DNA of 17,669 nt from the NCBI GenBank assembly GCA_035533335.1, contig DATLUC010000102.1:1-17669 (forward strand), written 5' to 3'. A program made the translations under genes and the position numbers. The notes below the pieces were generated by a model. That model did not search any database. It was not told the DNA's origin and saw only the letters and a program-made list of their open reading frames with translations. This DNA comes from DATKSS01 sp035533335. Its GTDB lineage: Bacteria > Chloroflexota > Dormibacteria > Dormibacterales > Dormibacteraceae. Numbering within the stretch: the first letter of the stretch is position 1; each line of letters begins with the position of its first letter. Below, piece by piece: positions 1 to 6,825 of the stretch.

Positions 1-404
1 CGCGAGCGCCTGGATCTGCGAGCCGACGGTGCTGTTGAGCGGGTCCATCACGAGGACGGTCGCGCCCTGCGTGATGTCAGCCTGGGCCTGCGCCAGCTCG
101 GTCGCTTCGTTGCCCTGGGCGTTGTCGATCTTGAACTGGGAGGAGCTGTATCCGGCCATGGTGAACGCCTTGGTCAGGTACGGCTGGTCGAAGTTGACGT
201 AGCGGGTTGACGAAGTCGTGTCCGGAAGGAGCACGCCGACCAAGCCTTTCCCGGCCGAGGTCACGCTAGTCAGCGTGGACATGGGCGTGAAGTTGACGTC
301 GAACGACGAAACGGCGAGTTCGACGACGTGCCTGAACTGCCGCCGCAGGCCATCAGGGCGAGCCCCACGACCATACCGGCGGGTACGACCTTGACTAATC
401 TCAT
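1..404 (-). pseudogene. Sugar ABC transporter substrate-binding lipoprotein, 5' part, apparently frameshifted; runs off the window
   Basis: This is the N-terminal part of a periplasmic-binding protein (type 1, RbsB/XylF-like) that would capture a sugar outside the membrane and pass it to an ABC permease. Starting at the ATG at 404, it reads MRLVKVV, then a hydrophobic stretch ending in the lipobox LMAC (Cys20) and a Gly/Ser linker. This frame stops at 270-272. The mature domain continues in another frame from about 321 down to 1: GKGLVGVLLPDTTSS, then NFDQPYLTKAF, then VLVMDPLNSTVGSQ. The two parts are joined by a net loss of one base (or gain of two) between about 345 and 300. A GAGAGG ribosome-binding site lies just upstream of the ATG. 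The divergent ROK repressor suggests xylose or a similar sugar as ligand; that is inference. A sequencing or assembly error is as likely as a true pseudogene. The 3' part lies outside the window. Confidence 0.75.
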
Positions 405-507
405 GCGCACTACCTCTCAGATTCGCTTCCTGCCGCCTTCTTCCCGGTGCTTCCCGGCCCGGGGCGAGAGTGCGCCGGCAGCAGGTTCACTCAGAAACGC
501 CAACTAG

Positions 508-536
508 AGCATGGCTCAGCTGGGTAGGTTTGTCAA
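508..536 (-). promoter_or_regulatory. Predicted sigma70-type promoter for the sugar-binding lipoprotein gene
   Basis: Reading the minus strand, TTGACA (536-531) is followed after 17 bases by CATGCT (513-508). The -35 box is a perfect consensus and the -10 box is a weak one. Transcription would start near 501, giving a leader of roughly 97 bases before the ATG at 404. The -35 box lies inside one arm (529-537) of an inverted repeat shared with the opposing promoter. Confidence 0.5.
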
Positions 537-582
537 GGCTCCGGTAGCCTGGCTGCTCGAATCTGTTCGCGCTCTTGACAAA
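529..582. repeat. Inverted repeat TTTGTCAAG / CTTGACAAA in the divergent control region; possible ROK operator
   Basis: The arms at 529-537 and 574-582 are perfect reverse complements of 9 bases, separated by 36 bases. Each arm contains the -35 box of one divergent promoter. A small hairpin (AGGCT at 536-540, AGCCT at 546-550) lies between them. ROK repressors commonly bind AT-rich palindromes near the promoters of the sugar genes they control, so these arms are the best operator candidates here. The symmetry may simply reflect two consensus -35 boxes. Confidence 0.4.
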
Positions 583-602
583 TGCTCGGATCTGGCCATG
601 CT
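575..602 (+). promoter_or_regulatory. Predicted sigma70-type promoter for the ROK regulator
   Basis: TTGACA (575-580) and CATGCT (597-602) are separated by 16 bases. Both hexamers are identical to those of the opposing promoter. The start of transcription would be near 609, only a few bases before the ATG at 615, so the mRNA could be nearly leaderless. This fits the lack of a Shine-Dalgarno sequence before that ATG. Confidence 0.5.
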
Positions 603-614
603 TCACGTGCCGGG

Positions 615-1799
615 ATGGATAAGTACGGAGAGGGAACGCTCGGCTGGCTCAGGGACCGCAACCGCCGCCGTGTGATCGGTGTGCTGAAGGAGCAGGGGCG
701 GGCCAGCCAGGCGGAGATCGCCCGGGCGACCGGCCTCTCGCGCACTACCGTGTCGACCCTGATCGCCGAGATGAAGGATGCCGGCCTGGTTTCAGACGTC
801 GGTGCTCGGTCCGGCAGCGCCCGGGCGGGCCGGCCGGGCGTGCAGCTGGTGCTCCAGAACCCGGCCCAGGCGGTGGTCGGCATCGACTTCGGCCACAGCC
901 ACGTCCAGGTCGCGATCGCTGACCTCGCCCACAACGTGCTGGGCGAGCGCCGCTGCGAACTCGACGTCAACCGGCGCGCCCAGGAGGCGCTCGACGCCTC
1001 TTCGCGCTTGTTCGACGAGCTGCTCGCCCAAACGGGTGTGGGGCGAGAGAACGTGATCGGGGCCGGCATCGGCATCCCGGGGCCCGTCGACCGGGCCCAT
1101 GGCACGGCAGGCTCGGCCACGATCCTTCCCGGATGGGTCGGTTTGCAGATCGCCAGCGAGATGCGGGCGCGCCTGGGCCTGCCCGTCGAGATCGAGAATG
1201 ACGCCAACCTGGGCGCCCTGGCCGAGCTGACCTGGGGCGCCGGCCGCGACTGCACGAACTTCGCCTACATCAAAGCCGCCACCGGGATCGGCGCGGGAAT
1301 CGTCATCGACGGTCACCTGCTGCGCGGCGCCACCGGGACCGCCGGCGAGATTGGGCACACGACCCTCGACGAGGCGGGCCGTCTGTGCTACTGCGGCAAC
1401 CGGGGCTGTCTCGAAACCGTGGCGTCAGGACCTGCCATCGTCCAGCTGGTCGGACAGGTGGCAGGCGACAGCTTGAGCCTCTCGCGGATAGTCGAGCTCG
1501 CAGGGGAGGGCGATTTGCGCTGCAGGCGTGCGATCGCCGACGCCGGCCGCGAGATCGGGGTTGCCGTCGCCGGGCTCTGCAACCTCATCAACCCGGAGCG
1601 TGTGATCGTCGGAGGCTTGCTCAGCCGCACCGGCGAGGTCCTGCTCGACCCACTGCGCGAGTCGATACGGCGCCACTCCGTTCAAGCGGCAGCGCGGTCC
1701 GTGGAGGTTTGCCCTGCGGTGTTCGTAGAGAGAGCGGAGCTGCTCGGATCGGTCGCCCTCGCCCTCCACGCGACGAGCGTGGGGCCCGCGTCCGGCTAG
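615..1799 (+). CDS. ROK-family transcriptional repressor (XylR/NagC-like)
   Basis: The protein has 394 residues. Residues 10-60 form a winged helix-turn-helix (RASQAEIARATGLSRTTVS), the DNA-binding part. Residues 86-390 form the ROK sugar-kinase-like domain: IDFGHSH phosphate loop at 90-96, GIGIPGP at 151-157, IENDAN at 193-198, and the ROK zinc motif with His248, Cys258, Cys260 and Cys265 in GEIGH and CYCGNRGCLE. Such proteins bind a sugar or sugar phosphate and release DNA. The divergent sugar-binding lipoprotein makes it the likely local repressor of that transporter. An upstream in-frame ATG at 582 overlaps the predicted promoter and has no ribosome-binding site, so 615 was chosen. The catalytic-type Asp in IENDAN is retained, so residual kinase activity cannot be excluded. 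The family assignment is firm; the ligand is not known. Confidence 0.92.
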   Translation: MDKYGEGTLGWLRDRNRRRVIGVLKEQGRASQAEIARATGLSRTTVSTLIAEMKDAGLVSDVGARSGSARAGRPGVQLVLQNPAQAVVGIDFGHSHVQVAIADLAHNVLGERRCELDVNRRAQEALDASSRLFDELLAQTGVGRENVIGAGIGIPGPVDRAHGTAGSATILPGWVGLQIASEMRARLGLPVEIENDANLGALAELTWGAGRDCTNFAYIKAATGIGAGIVIDGHLLRGATGTAGEIGHTTLDEAGRLCYCGNRGCLETVASGPAIVQLVGQVAGDSLSLSRIVELAGEGDLRCRRAIADAGREIGVAVAGLCNLINPERVIVGGLLSRTGEVLLDPLRESIRRHSVQAAARSVEVCPAVFVERAELLGSVALALHATSVGPASG

Positions 1800-1850
1800 G
1801 GCGGCCGAGGCTGTCGCGCCATTGAATTTCCGACGCCGACCGGGGGTTTG

Positions 1851-2954
1851 ATGCCAGTGGTGTCACAGCTCGTCGCAGCGCTGATCGGGTTGGTCCTGGT
1901 GTTCGTCGCGCTGCGCGACGCTTTCGAGACGATCATTCTGCCGCGGCGCGTGAGGGGCGTTCGCGTGTCGAAGGTCTTCTACCGGCTGACGTGGCGGCCA
2001 TGGTCGGCGATCGCCCGGCGAATGCCCGCCAGCGACCGGCGCGAGACCTACCTGAGCACTTACGGGCCGATCTCGCTGCTGGTGCTGATCGTGCTCTGGG
2101 GCGCGATCCTGATCGCCGGGTTCGCCCTCCTGCTCTGGGCGGCGGGATTCGACGCCTCGCTGTCCAACGTCGACCATCTTTATGTAAGCGGTACGACCTT
2201 CACCACCCTGGGCATAGGCGACTTCACGCCGAAGACCGACCTGGCTCGATTCCTCACCGTGGTCGAGGCAGGTACCGGGTTCGGCTTCCTCGCGGTCGTC
2301 ATCTCGTACCTCCCGGTCCTCTACCAGAGCTTCTCGCGCCGCGAGACCGCGATCTCGATGCTCGACGAGTGGGCCGGGTCGCCGCCCAGCGCAGGCGAGC
2401 TGTGGCGCCGCGCCGCGGCAGCGGGCGCGATGGAGGAGCTGAGGCCTCTGATGGCACGCTGGGAGGAATGGACAGCAGAGCTGCTCGAAAGCCATCTGTC
2501 CTACCAGGTCCTCAGCTATTTCCGATCGCAGCACGAGAACCAGTCGTGGCTTGCCGCGCTGACGGCGATCATGGACTTCTCCGCGCTGTGGCAGGCGGCC
2601 AAGGCCGAAGGCAAGACGTGGCAGGCGCGCCGCGTGTACGCCATCGGGAGGCACGCGCTCGGCGACCTCAGCCAGGTCCTGCGCGCGGCGCCGAGATTCG
2701 ATGCTCCCGACCGGCTGTCCGCTGCAGAATTCGAGGCGCTGGTCGGGGTACTGACCGATGCCGGCGTGCGCGTCGACCGTGAGGTTTTCAGGGAGCGCCT
2801 GAGCAGCCTGCGCAAGGGGTACGAGCCGTACGCATCCGCCCTGAGCCGCGAACTCTTGATGGACATGCCGCCATGGATCCCGTTGGACGGCCGCAAGGAC
2901 AACTGGGAGACCACCGCGTGGGAGGGCGCCGCCCCGGGGGCCTCCCTCCACTAG
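1851..2954 (+). CDS. Potassium-channel-family membrane protein (Ion_trans_2-like pore)
   Basis: The protein has 367 residues. The ATG at 1851 follows a GGGGG ribosome-binding site; a TTG lies one codon upstream. Membrane segments are seen at about 3-22, 70-98 and 133-157. Between the last two is a pore loop with the selectivity-filter-like sequence TLGIGD (119-124), close to the K+-channel TVGYGD. Residues 160-367 form a soluble, mainly helical cytoplasmic domain with no visible TrkA/RCK nucleotide-binding motif. It is predicted to conduct K+ or a similar cation through a tetrameric pore in the cytoplasmic membrane. The extra first helix, linked by a basic segment (PRRVRGVRVSK), sets it apart from a simple two-helix channel. 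It lies 51 bases downstream of the ROK gene on the same strand and ends 13 bases from the convergent ABC ATPase gene. No functional link to either neighbour is evident. Confidence 0.8.
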   Translation: MPVVSQLVAALIGLVLVFVALRDAFETIILPRRVRGVRVSKVFYRLTWRPWSAIARRMPASDRRETYLSTYGPISLLVLIVLWGAILIAGFALLLWAAGFDASLSNVDHLYVSGTTFTTLGIGDFTPKTDLARFLTVVEAGTGFGFLAVVISYLPVLYQSFSRRETAISMLDEWAGSPPSAGELWRRAAAAGAMEELRPLMARWEEWTAELLESHLSYQVLSYFRSQHENQSWLAALTAIMDFSALWQAAKAEGKTWQARRVYAIGRHALGDLSQVLRAAPRFDAPDRLSAAEFEALVGVLTDAGVRVDREVFRERLSSLRKGYEPYASALSRELLMDMPPWIPLDGRKDNWETTAWEGAAPGASLH

Positions 2955-2967
2955 GTCGGGTCGGCGC

Positions 2968-3735
2968 TCAGAGCACCTTCGAGAGGAACGATCGCGTGCG
3001 CTCGTGCTGCGGGTTGGCGAGCACGTCGCGGGGTGCGCCCTGCTCGACGATGATGCCGGAATCCATGAACACGAGGTTGTCGCCGACCTCGCGGGCAAAG
3101 CCCATCTCGTGGGTCACCACGATCATCGTCATGCCGTCTTGCGCGAGGCCGCGCATGACGTCGAGCACTTCGCCCACGAGCTCCGGGTCGAGCGCGGAAG
3201 TGGGCTCGTCGAAGAGCATCAGCTTGGGCTGCATGGCCAGGGCCCGGGCGATGGCCACCCGCTGTTGCTGCCCTCCCGACAGCTGGTTGGGATACGCATC
3301 CACCTTCTCGGTGAGGCCGACGCGCTCGAGCAGCGCGCGAGCTCGCGCCGCCGCGCTCGCGCGTCCTTCCTTCTTGACGCGGACGGGTGCCTCGACCACG
3401 TTTTCCAGCGCTGTCATGTGCGGGAACAGGTTGAAGCGCTGAAAGACCATCCCGATCTCGGACCGTTTGCGGCACACCTCTCGGTCGGGCAGCTCGTACA
3501 GCCTGTTGTTGCGCTCCCGGTAACCGACCAGCTCGCCGTCGACCGACAGGCGTCCGGCGTCGATCTTTTCCAGGTGGTTGATGCAGCGAAGGAACGTGCT
3601 CTTGCCCGAACCAGACGGGCCGATGATGCACATCACCTCTTTCGGTAGGACCTCGAGGTCGATTCCGCGCAGGACTTCAAGCCGGCCGTAGTTCTTGTAC
3701 ACCGTCTCGGCCTTGACCATGGGAGCCGCAGCCAT
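2968..3735 (-). CDS. Polar amino-acid ABC transporter ATP-binding protein (GlnQ/HisP family)
   Basis: The protein has 255 residues, the usual size for this family. It carries every ABC ATPase motif: Walker A GPSGSGKST (39-47), Q-loop Gln99, signature LSGGQQQ (152-158), Walker B LMLFDEP (172-178), D-loop SALD and switch His209. The sequence VFQRFNLFPHMTALENV is typical of the polar amino-acid uptake group. It hydrolyses ATP at the inner face of the membrane to drive import through the adjacent permease. Its ATG shares one base with the stop of the permease gene, indicating translational coupling. It is the last gene of a three-gene operon read SBP, permease, ATPase. The exact amino acid cannot be told from this subunit. 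Confidence 0.96.
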   Translation of the reverse strand: MAAAPMVKAETVYKNYGRLEVLRGIDLEVLPKEVMCIIGPSGSGKSTFLRCINHLEKIDAGRLSVDGELVGYRERNNRLYELPDREVCRKRSEIGMVFQRFNLFPHMTALENVVEAPVRVKKEGRASAAARARALLERVGLTEKVDAYPNQLSGGQQQRVAIARALAMQPKLMLFDEPTSALDPELVGEVLDVMRGLAQDGMTMIVVTHEMGFAREVGDNLVFMDSGIIVEQGAPRDVLANPQHERTRSFLSKVL

Positions 3736-4721
3736 CAGTGGCGCCCGCTGTTGATGGGCGGCGCAAGAGCGGTCCCTGGCGGTGGCGCATGAAAGGTGAA
3801 CAGCATCTGCCGGAAGCGCCGGAAAGGCGTCGGCGGCAGCTCGCGCTGCGAGCCCCGACCGAAATGTCGCTCGAGGTAGAACTGTCCGACCGTCAGGATC
3901 GACGTCATCGCCAGGTACCAGATGCTGATCACGATGAGCAGCTCGACGACGGCGAAATTGGCACTCGAAATCTGCCCGGCGCGGGTGAAGAGTTCGGGCA
4001 CCGTTGCGACAAAGGCGAGTGAGGTGGTCTTGAGCATGGAGATGGTTTCGTTACCGGTGGGTGGGATGATCACGCGCATCGCTTGTGGGAGGACGATGCG
4101 CTGCATGACCTGCAGGCGTGTCATACCGAGAGCTTGCGCGGCCTCCGCCTGGCCCACCTCTACCGAGATGATGCCGGCCCGCACGATCTCGGCCATGTAG
4201 GCGGCCTCGTTGAAGCCGAGCCCGAAGATTGCGGCCATCAGGGGCGTGATCAGCCAATTCGTGCTTGCCTGCAACCCGATCTGAGTGCCTGGTATGCCAA
4301 TCCCCATGTGGGGCAGCACGAGGGCGAGGTTGTACCAGAAGAAGATCTGGACCAGGACCGGGGTGCCGCGAAAGAACCAGATGTAGAACCAGCTCAACCA
4401 GGACATCACGGGGTTGGGGGAAAGCCTCATAACGGCGAGGACGACGCCTAGCGCAATGCCGATGGCCATGGCGGTGACCGTGAGCTCGAGGGTCAGGACG
4501 GCCCCTTCGAGGATCAACCTTCCGAACAGGTAGCGTGAGACGAATTCCCAGCGCATGTGCGGGGCGGTGATCACCGTGTAGACGGCGTCGGCGACGACCG
4601 CGAACACCACGACGGCCGACACCCACCGCCACGGGTGCCGAACGGGGATCGCCTTGATCGCCTCCGGCCGCCGTCCGGCTTGGGAGCCGGCTGCCGGCGG
4701 GCCCGAGGCGATGTCGGTCAA
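3735..4721 (-). CDS. Polar amino-acid ABC transporter permease (HisM/GlnP family)
   Basis: The protein has 328 residues. It begins with TTG at 4721, supported by an AAGGA ribosome-binding site (4727-4731 on the plus strand) five bases away. A hydrophobic anchor at about 33-52 precedes the permease domain (about 70-290). That domain holds several membrane segments, the family-typical FRGTPVLVQIFFWY and the EAA loop AEAAQALGMTRLQV, which contacts the ATPase. This type usually acts as a dimer forming the import channel for polar amino acids. At 328 residues it is longer than the common 220-250, because of an N-terminal tail of about 60 residues and a Pro-rich C-terminal tail. Only one permease gene is present, so a homodimer is likely. 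It lies 21 bases after the binding-protein gene and overlaps the ATPase start by one base. Confidence 0.95.
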   Translation of the reverse strand: MTDIASGPPAAGSQAGRRPEAIKAIPVRHPWRWVSAVVVFAVVADAVYTVITAPHMRWEFVSRYLFGRLILEGAVLTLELTVTAMAIGIALGVVLAVMRLSPNPVMSWLSWFYIWFFRGTPVLVQIFFWYNLALVLPHMGIGIPGTQIGLQASTNWLITPLMAAIFGLGFNEAAYMAEIVRAGIISVEVGQAEAAQALGMTRLQVMQRIVLPQAMRVIIPPTGNETISMLKTTSLAFVATVPELFTRAGQISSANFAVVELLIVISIWYLAMTSILTVGQFYLERHFGRGSQRELPPTPFRRFRQMLFTFHAPPPGTALAPPINSGRH

Positions 4722-4742
4722 TTCGATCCTTGGCTGCTTACC

Positions 4743-5732
4743 TCAGTACGACGGGACGCAGGTCGGCCCGATCGAGTTGTTGCTGTTCAGGGCCACATCG
4801 GAGCTGGCGATCGCGCCGTCGGCGACGCCCCACTGGTTGAGGACCGACTTGTAATAGCCGTTGTTGTCGATGAGGTACTTCAGCGCGTCGGTGATCGGCT
4901 GCTCGAGCGGGCTTCCCTTGACGACCGCGATCCCATAGGGAGAGACGCTGCATGCCTGCCCGCCGATCTTCAGCTGGCCGTTGGACTGCTTGACCTGGTA
5001 GTCGGCGACAGGCTGGTCGAGCCAGCCGAAGTCCGCCCGCCCGGACAGCAGGGCAGAGTTGGCCTCGGTCTGCGTGCCGAAGCTCAGCACCTTGATCGGC
5101 TGCTTGCCGGCGCTCTTGCAGTTGTCCGCATCGCCTTGGATAGGCGTGCCGCCCACCTCCTGTCCCATGTAGCCCCACGCGTCGGATTCTTCCGTGGTGC
5201 CGGACTCAACCGCGACATTGTGCCCGCACATATCCGCGGCGGTGCTGATCGTCGGGCCGCCGACCTTGACCAGCCAGGACTCACCGGCCTGGTAGTACGT
5301 GATGAAGTCGATGCCGCCGTCTTCACGCTTCTGCGTTGGCGTCCAGCTGGAGATGCTTAGCAGGTAGCGAGGTTTGTCGCCGCCCGCGACCTCGCTCGGG
5401 GTGCTGGCCTTGAGCTGGGCGATGATGTCGTCGAAGGTCACGTTGTTGAACGTGCACGCGACGCCCATGACCTTGCAGATCGCCTGACCGAGGTCGATGT
5501 CCCAGCCCTGGAGCGCGCCGGTGTCCGGATTGACGAACTCGTTGGGGGCGTAGGTGGCGTCCGTCGCGATTTGGAACGGCGCCAGCGATTTCATGGTGGC
5601 CGGGACCTCCGAAGCGATGCTCGCCACGGTGCCCGGGCCCGAAGGGCTGGGTGAGGTCGTGGCGGTCGAACCGCCTCCCCCGCAGGCTCCCACCAGGAGC
5701 GCCACTCCGATCACCAGAACCTGCTTTTTCAT
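4743..5732 (-). CDS. Amino-acid ABC transporter substrate-binding lipoprotein (SBP_bac_3 family)
   Basis: The protein has 329 residues. A hydrophobic signal ends in the lipobox LVGAC (lipid Cys17), followed by a Gly/Ser/Thr linker. The mature protein is a type 3 solute-binding domain: FQIATDATYAPNEF at its start, GWDIDLGQAI as the first-lobe helix, and SGRADFGWLDQPVADY in the second lobe. It captures an amino acid outside the membrane for the permease next door. The ATG at 5732 is preferred because GAGGAG (5739-5744) lies six bases upstream; the ATG at 5738 would touch that site. Besides the lipid Cys, the mature domain has six cysteines (86, 93, 169, 205, 261, 325), an unusually large even number that suggests three disulfides. 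Ligand specificity is not readable by eye. Confidence 0.95.
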   Translation of the reverse strand: MKKQVLVIGVALLVGACGGGGSTATTSPSPSGPGTVASIASEVPATMKSLAPFQIATDATYAPNEFVNPDTGALQGWDIDLGQAICKVMGVACTFNNVTFDDIIAQLKASTPSEVAGGDKPRYLLSISSWTPTQKREDGGIDFITYYQAGESWLVKVGGPTISTAADMCGHNVAVESGTTEESDAWGYMGQEVGGTPIQGDADNCKSAGKQPIKVLSFGTQTEANSALLSGRADFGWLDQPVADYQVKQSNGQLKIGGQACSVSPYGIAVVKGSPLEQPITDALKYLIDNNGYYKSVLNQWGVADGAIASSDVALNSNNSIGPTCVPSY

Positions 5733-5790
5733 CTGCATCTCCTCGGGACGTTACGAATCGGTTATCAGCCACCTCCTATTATCGAGAACC

Positions 5791-6420
5791 GTGAGCAGAA
5801 GGCGGGTTTGGTTTGCGCTGCTGGGACTGGCCGTCCTGGCCTCGCAGGCCGGACATCTGCTGGCTTATCAGCTTCGCTACGGCGCCGCCGCTCAGCATCT
5901 TCAGGGCTCAGGCGCCCACGCTTATTTCCCCACGCTCGCCAAGACAGGCCTCGGAATGCTCGCGGCCTTGACTGTCAGCGGCCTCTTCGTGGTCGGGTTT
6001 GCCCGCATCGTCGGCGGTCGCGCGCTCGACCGGGAATCAACGGCTCTTCCCTACCTGCGGTTGGTGGCGACCATGTACACGATCGAGCTGGGGATCTTCG
6101 TCGCCCAGGAGCTGGGCGAGTCGGCCGTCGCCGGCACACCCGCGCCGTCGCTCACGGTCCTGTTCCTCTGGGGCACGTTGGGACAGCTTCCCATCGCCGC
6201 GCTTGCGGCCGCCGGCCTGCGGTGGCTGCTGGTCCGTTTTCGTTCGGCGGTCCAGGAGCTCGGCGCCGCCCTAGGGCCGGTGCGGTTCGACGCCACGTTC
6301 GCCCCATTGCCTCAGCTCATCGCGACCGGATCCCACCCGGCGCTGATTCAGTCCAGTGGCGAGAGGGCGTCCCTTGCCGAGCGCGGACCCCCTTCTCCAC
6401 TGCGCTTCAGCTCCAGCTGA
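5791..6420 (+). CDS. Hypothetical polytopic membrane protein
   Basis: This family is not recognised. The protein has 209 residues from a GTG at 5791. It has about four hydrophobic segments (about 6-24, 49-72, 88-110 and 122-148) and a soluble C-terminal tail of about 60 residues. The first segment is followed by an extracytoplasmic loop rich in Ala, Gln and His (GHLLAYQLRYGAAAQHLQG). The GTG was chosen because it is the first start after the divergent binding-protein gene and is directly followed by basic residues (SRRR) and a membrane helix; the ribosome-binding site is weak. It sits 45 bases upstream of the cupredoxin-like gene on the same strand and may be the first gene of that operon. 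A role in the copper/oxidase module is suggested only by position. Confidence 0.7.
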   Translation: MSRRRVWFALLGLAVLASQAGHLLAYQLRYGAAAQHLQGSGAHAYFPTLAKTGLGMLAALTVSGLFVVGFARIVGGRALDRESTALPYLRLVATMYTIELGIFVAQELGESAVAGTPAPSLTVLFLWGTLGQLPIAALAAAGLRWLLVRFRSAVQELGAALGPVRFDATFAPLPQLIATGSHPALIQSSGERASLAERGPPSPLRFSSS

Positions 6421-6465
6421 TCGCAAGCGCGCCGCTGCGCGCACACCAATAGAAGGAGGAGGCCA

Positions 6466-6825
6466 ATGAGCCGAACTCGCGTTTTGATCCTCGCCGTCGT
6501 GCTCGTACTTTTCGCCGCGGCCGGCGGAGTGCTGATCGCGTTCAGCGGCCATGGTGGAGGCCAGAACCTGACCTTCAACGTCACCGTGACCGGCGCCACC
6601 AAGATGTCGCCGAGCACTCTCAGTGCCCATCAGAACGACACCGTGACCATCGACATGACAAGTGACACGACGGGCGAGGTGCATCTGCACGGTTACGACA
6701 TCGCATTCGACACCAAAGCCGGACAGGTCGTCACCCATACCTTCAAAGCAAACACGACATGCACGTGCGACATCGAGTGGGAGAGCACGAGCACGCCGCT
6801 GGGCGCGCTGGTCGTGAGCCCGTGA
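6466..6825 (+). CDS. Membrane-anchored cupredoxin-like protein
   Basis: The protein has 119 residues. The ATG follows a strong AAGGAGG (6453-6459) at six bases. Residues 5-26 are a hydrophobic anchor or uncleaved signal, and residues 34-119 are a small beta-sandwich domain. The pattern TVTIDMTSD, GEVHLHGYDI, HTFKA, PLGALVV is that of the cupredoxin-like family found on bacterial cell surfaces. Possible metal ligands are His73 and His75 (HLH) and Cys99 and Cys101 (CTC). No classical type-1 copper set of Cys, His and Met at the C-terminal end is visible, so copper binding is inferred from fold and context. Its stop shares one base with the start of the next gene (TGATG), indicating coupled translation. 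CtaG, the cytochrome oxidase copper-centre assembly factor, lies farther along the same run. Confidence 0.82.
   Translation: MSRTRVLILAVVLVLFAAAGGVLIAFSGHGGGQNLTFNVTVTGATKMSPSTLSAHQNDTVTIDMTSDTTGEVHLHGYDIAFDTKAGQVVTHTFKANTTCTCDIEWESTSTPLGALVVSP

Larger units (their letters stand above)
405..614. other. Divergent intergenic control region
   Basis: This is the longest non-coding gap (210 bases), between the sugar-binding lipoprotein and the ROK repressor. Besides the two mirror-image promoters and their inverted repeat, it holds the lipoprotein ribosome-binding site and a GC-rich leader at about 420-480. No riboswitch or small gene was recognised. Confidence 0.6.

Noticed and set aside
1..404. 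Programmed -1 ribosomal frameshifting in the sugar-binding lipoprotein gene
   Set aside because: The direction fits a -1 shift, but no X-XXY-YYZ slippery heptamer was found in the needed interval. An indel is the simpler explanation.
2955..2967. Terminator between the convergent channel and ABC ATPase genes
   Set aside because: Only 13 bases separate the stops, and no stem-loop with a T-run was found there.
5772..5781. AGGAGG followed by GTG on the minus strand upstream of the amino-acid-binding lipoprotein, as the start of another gene
   Set aside because: The frame it opens runs through the lipoprotein gene in the wrong phase and gives an Arg/Gly-rich product typical of a shadow frame in G+C-rich DNA.
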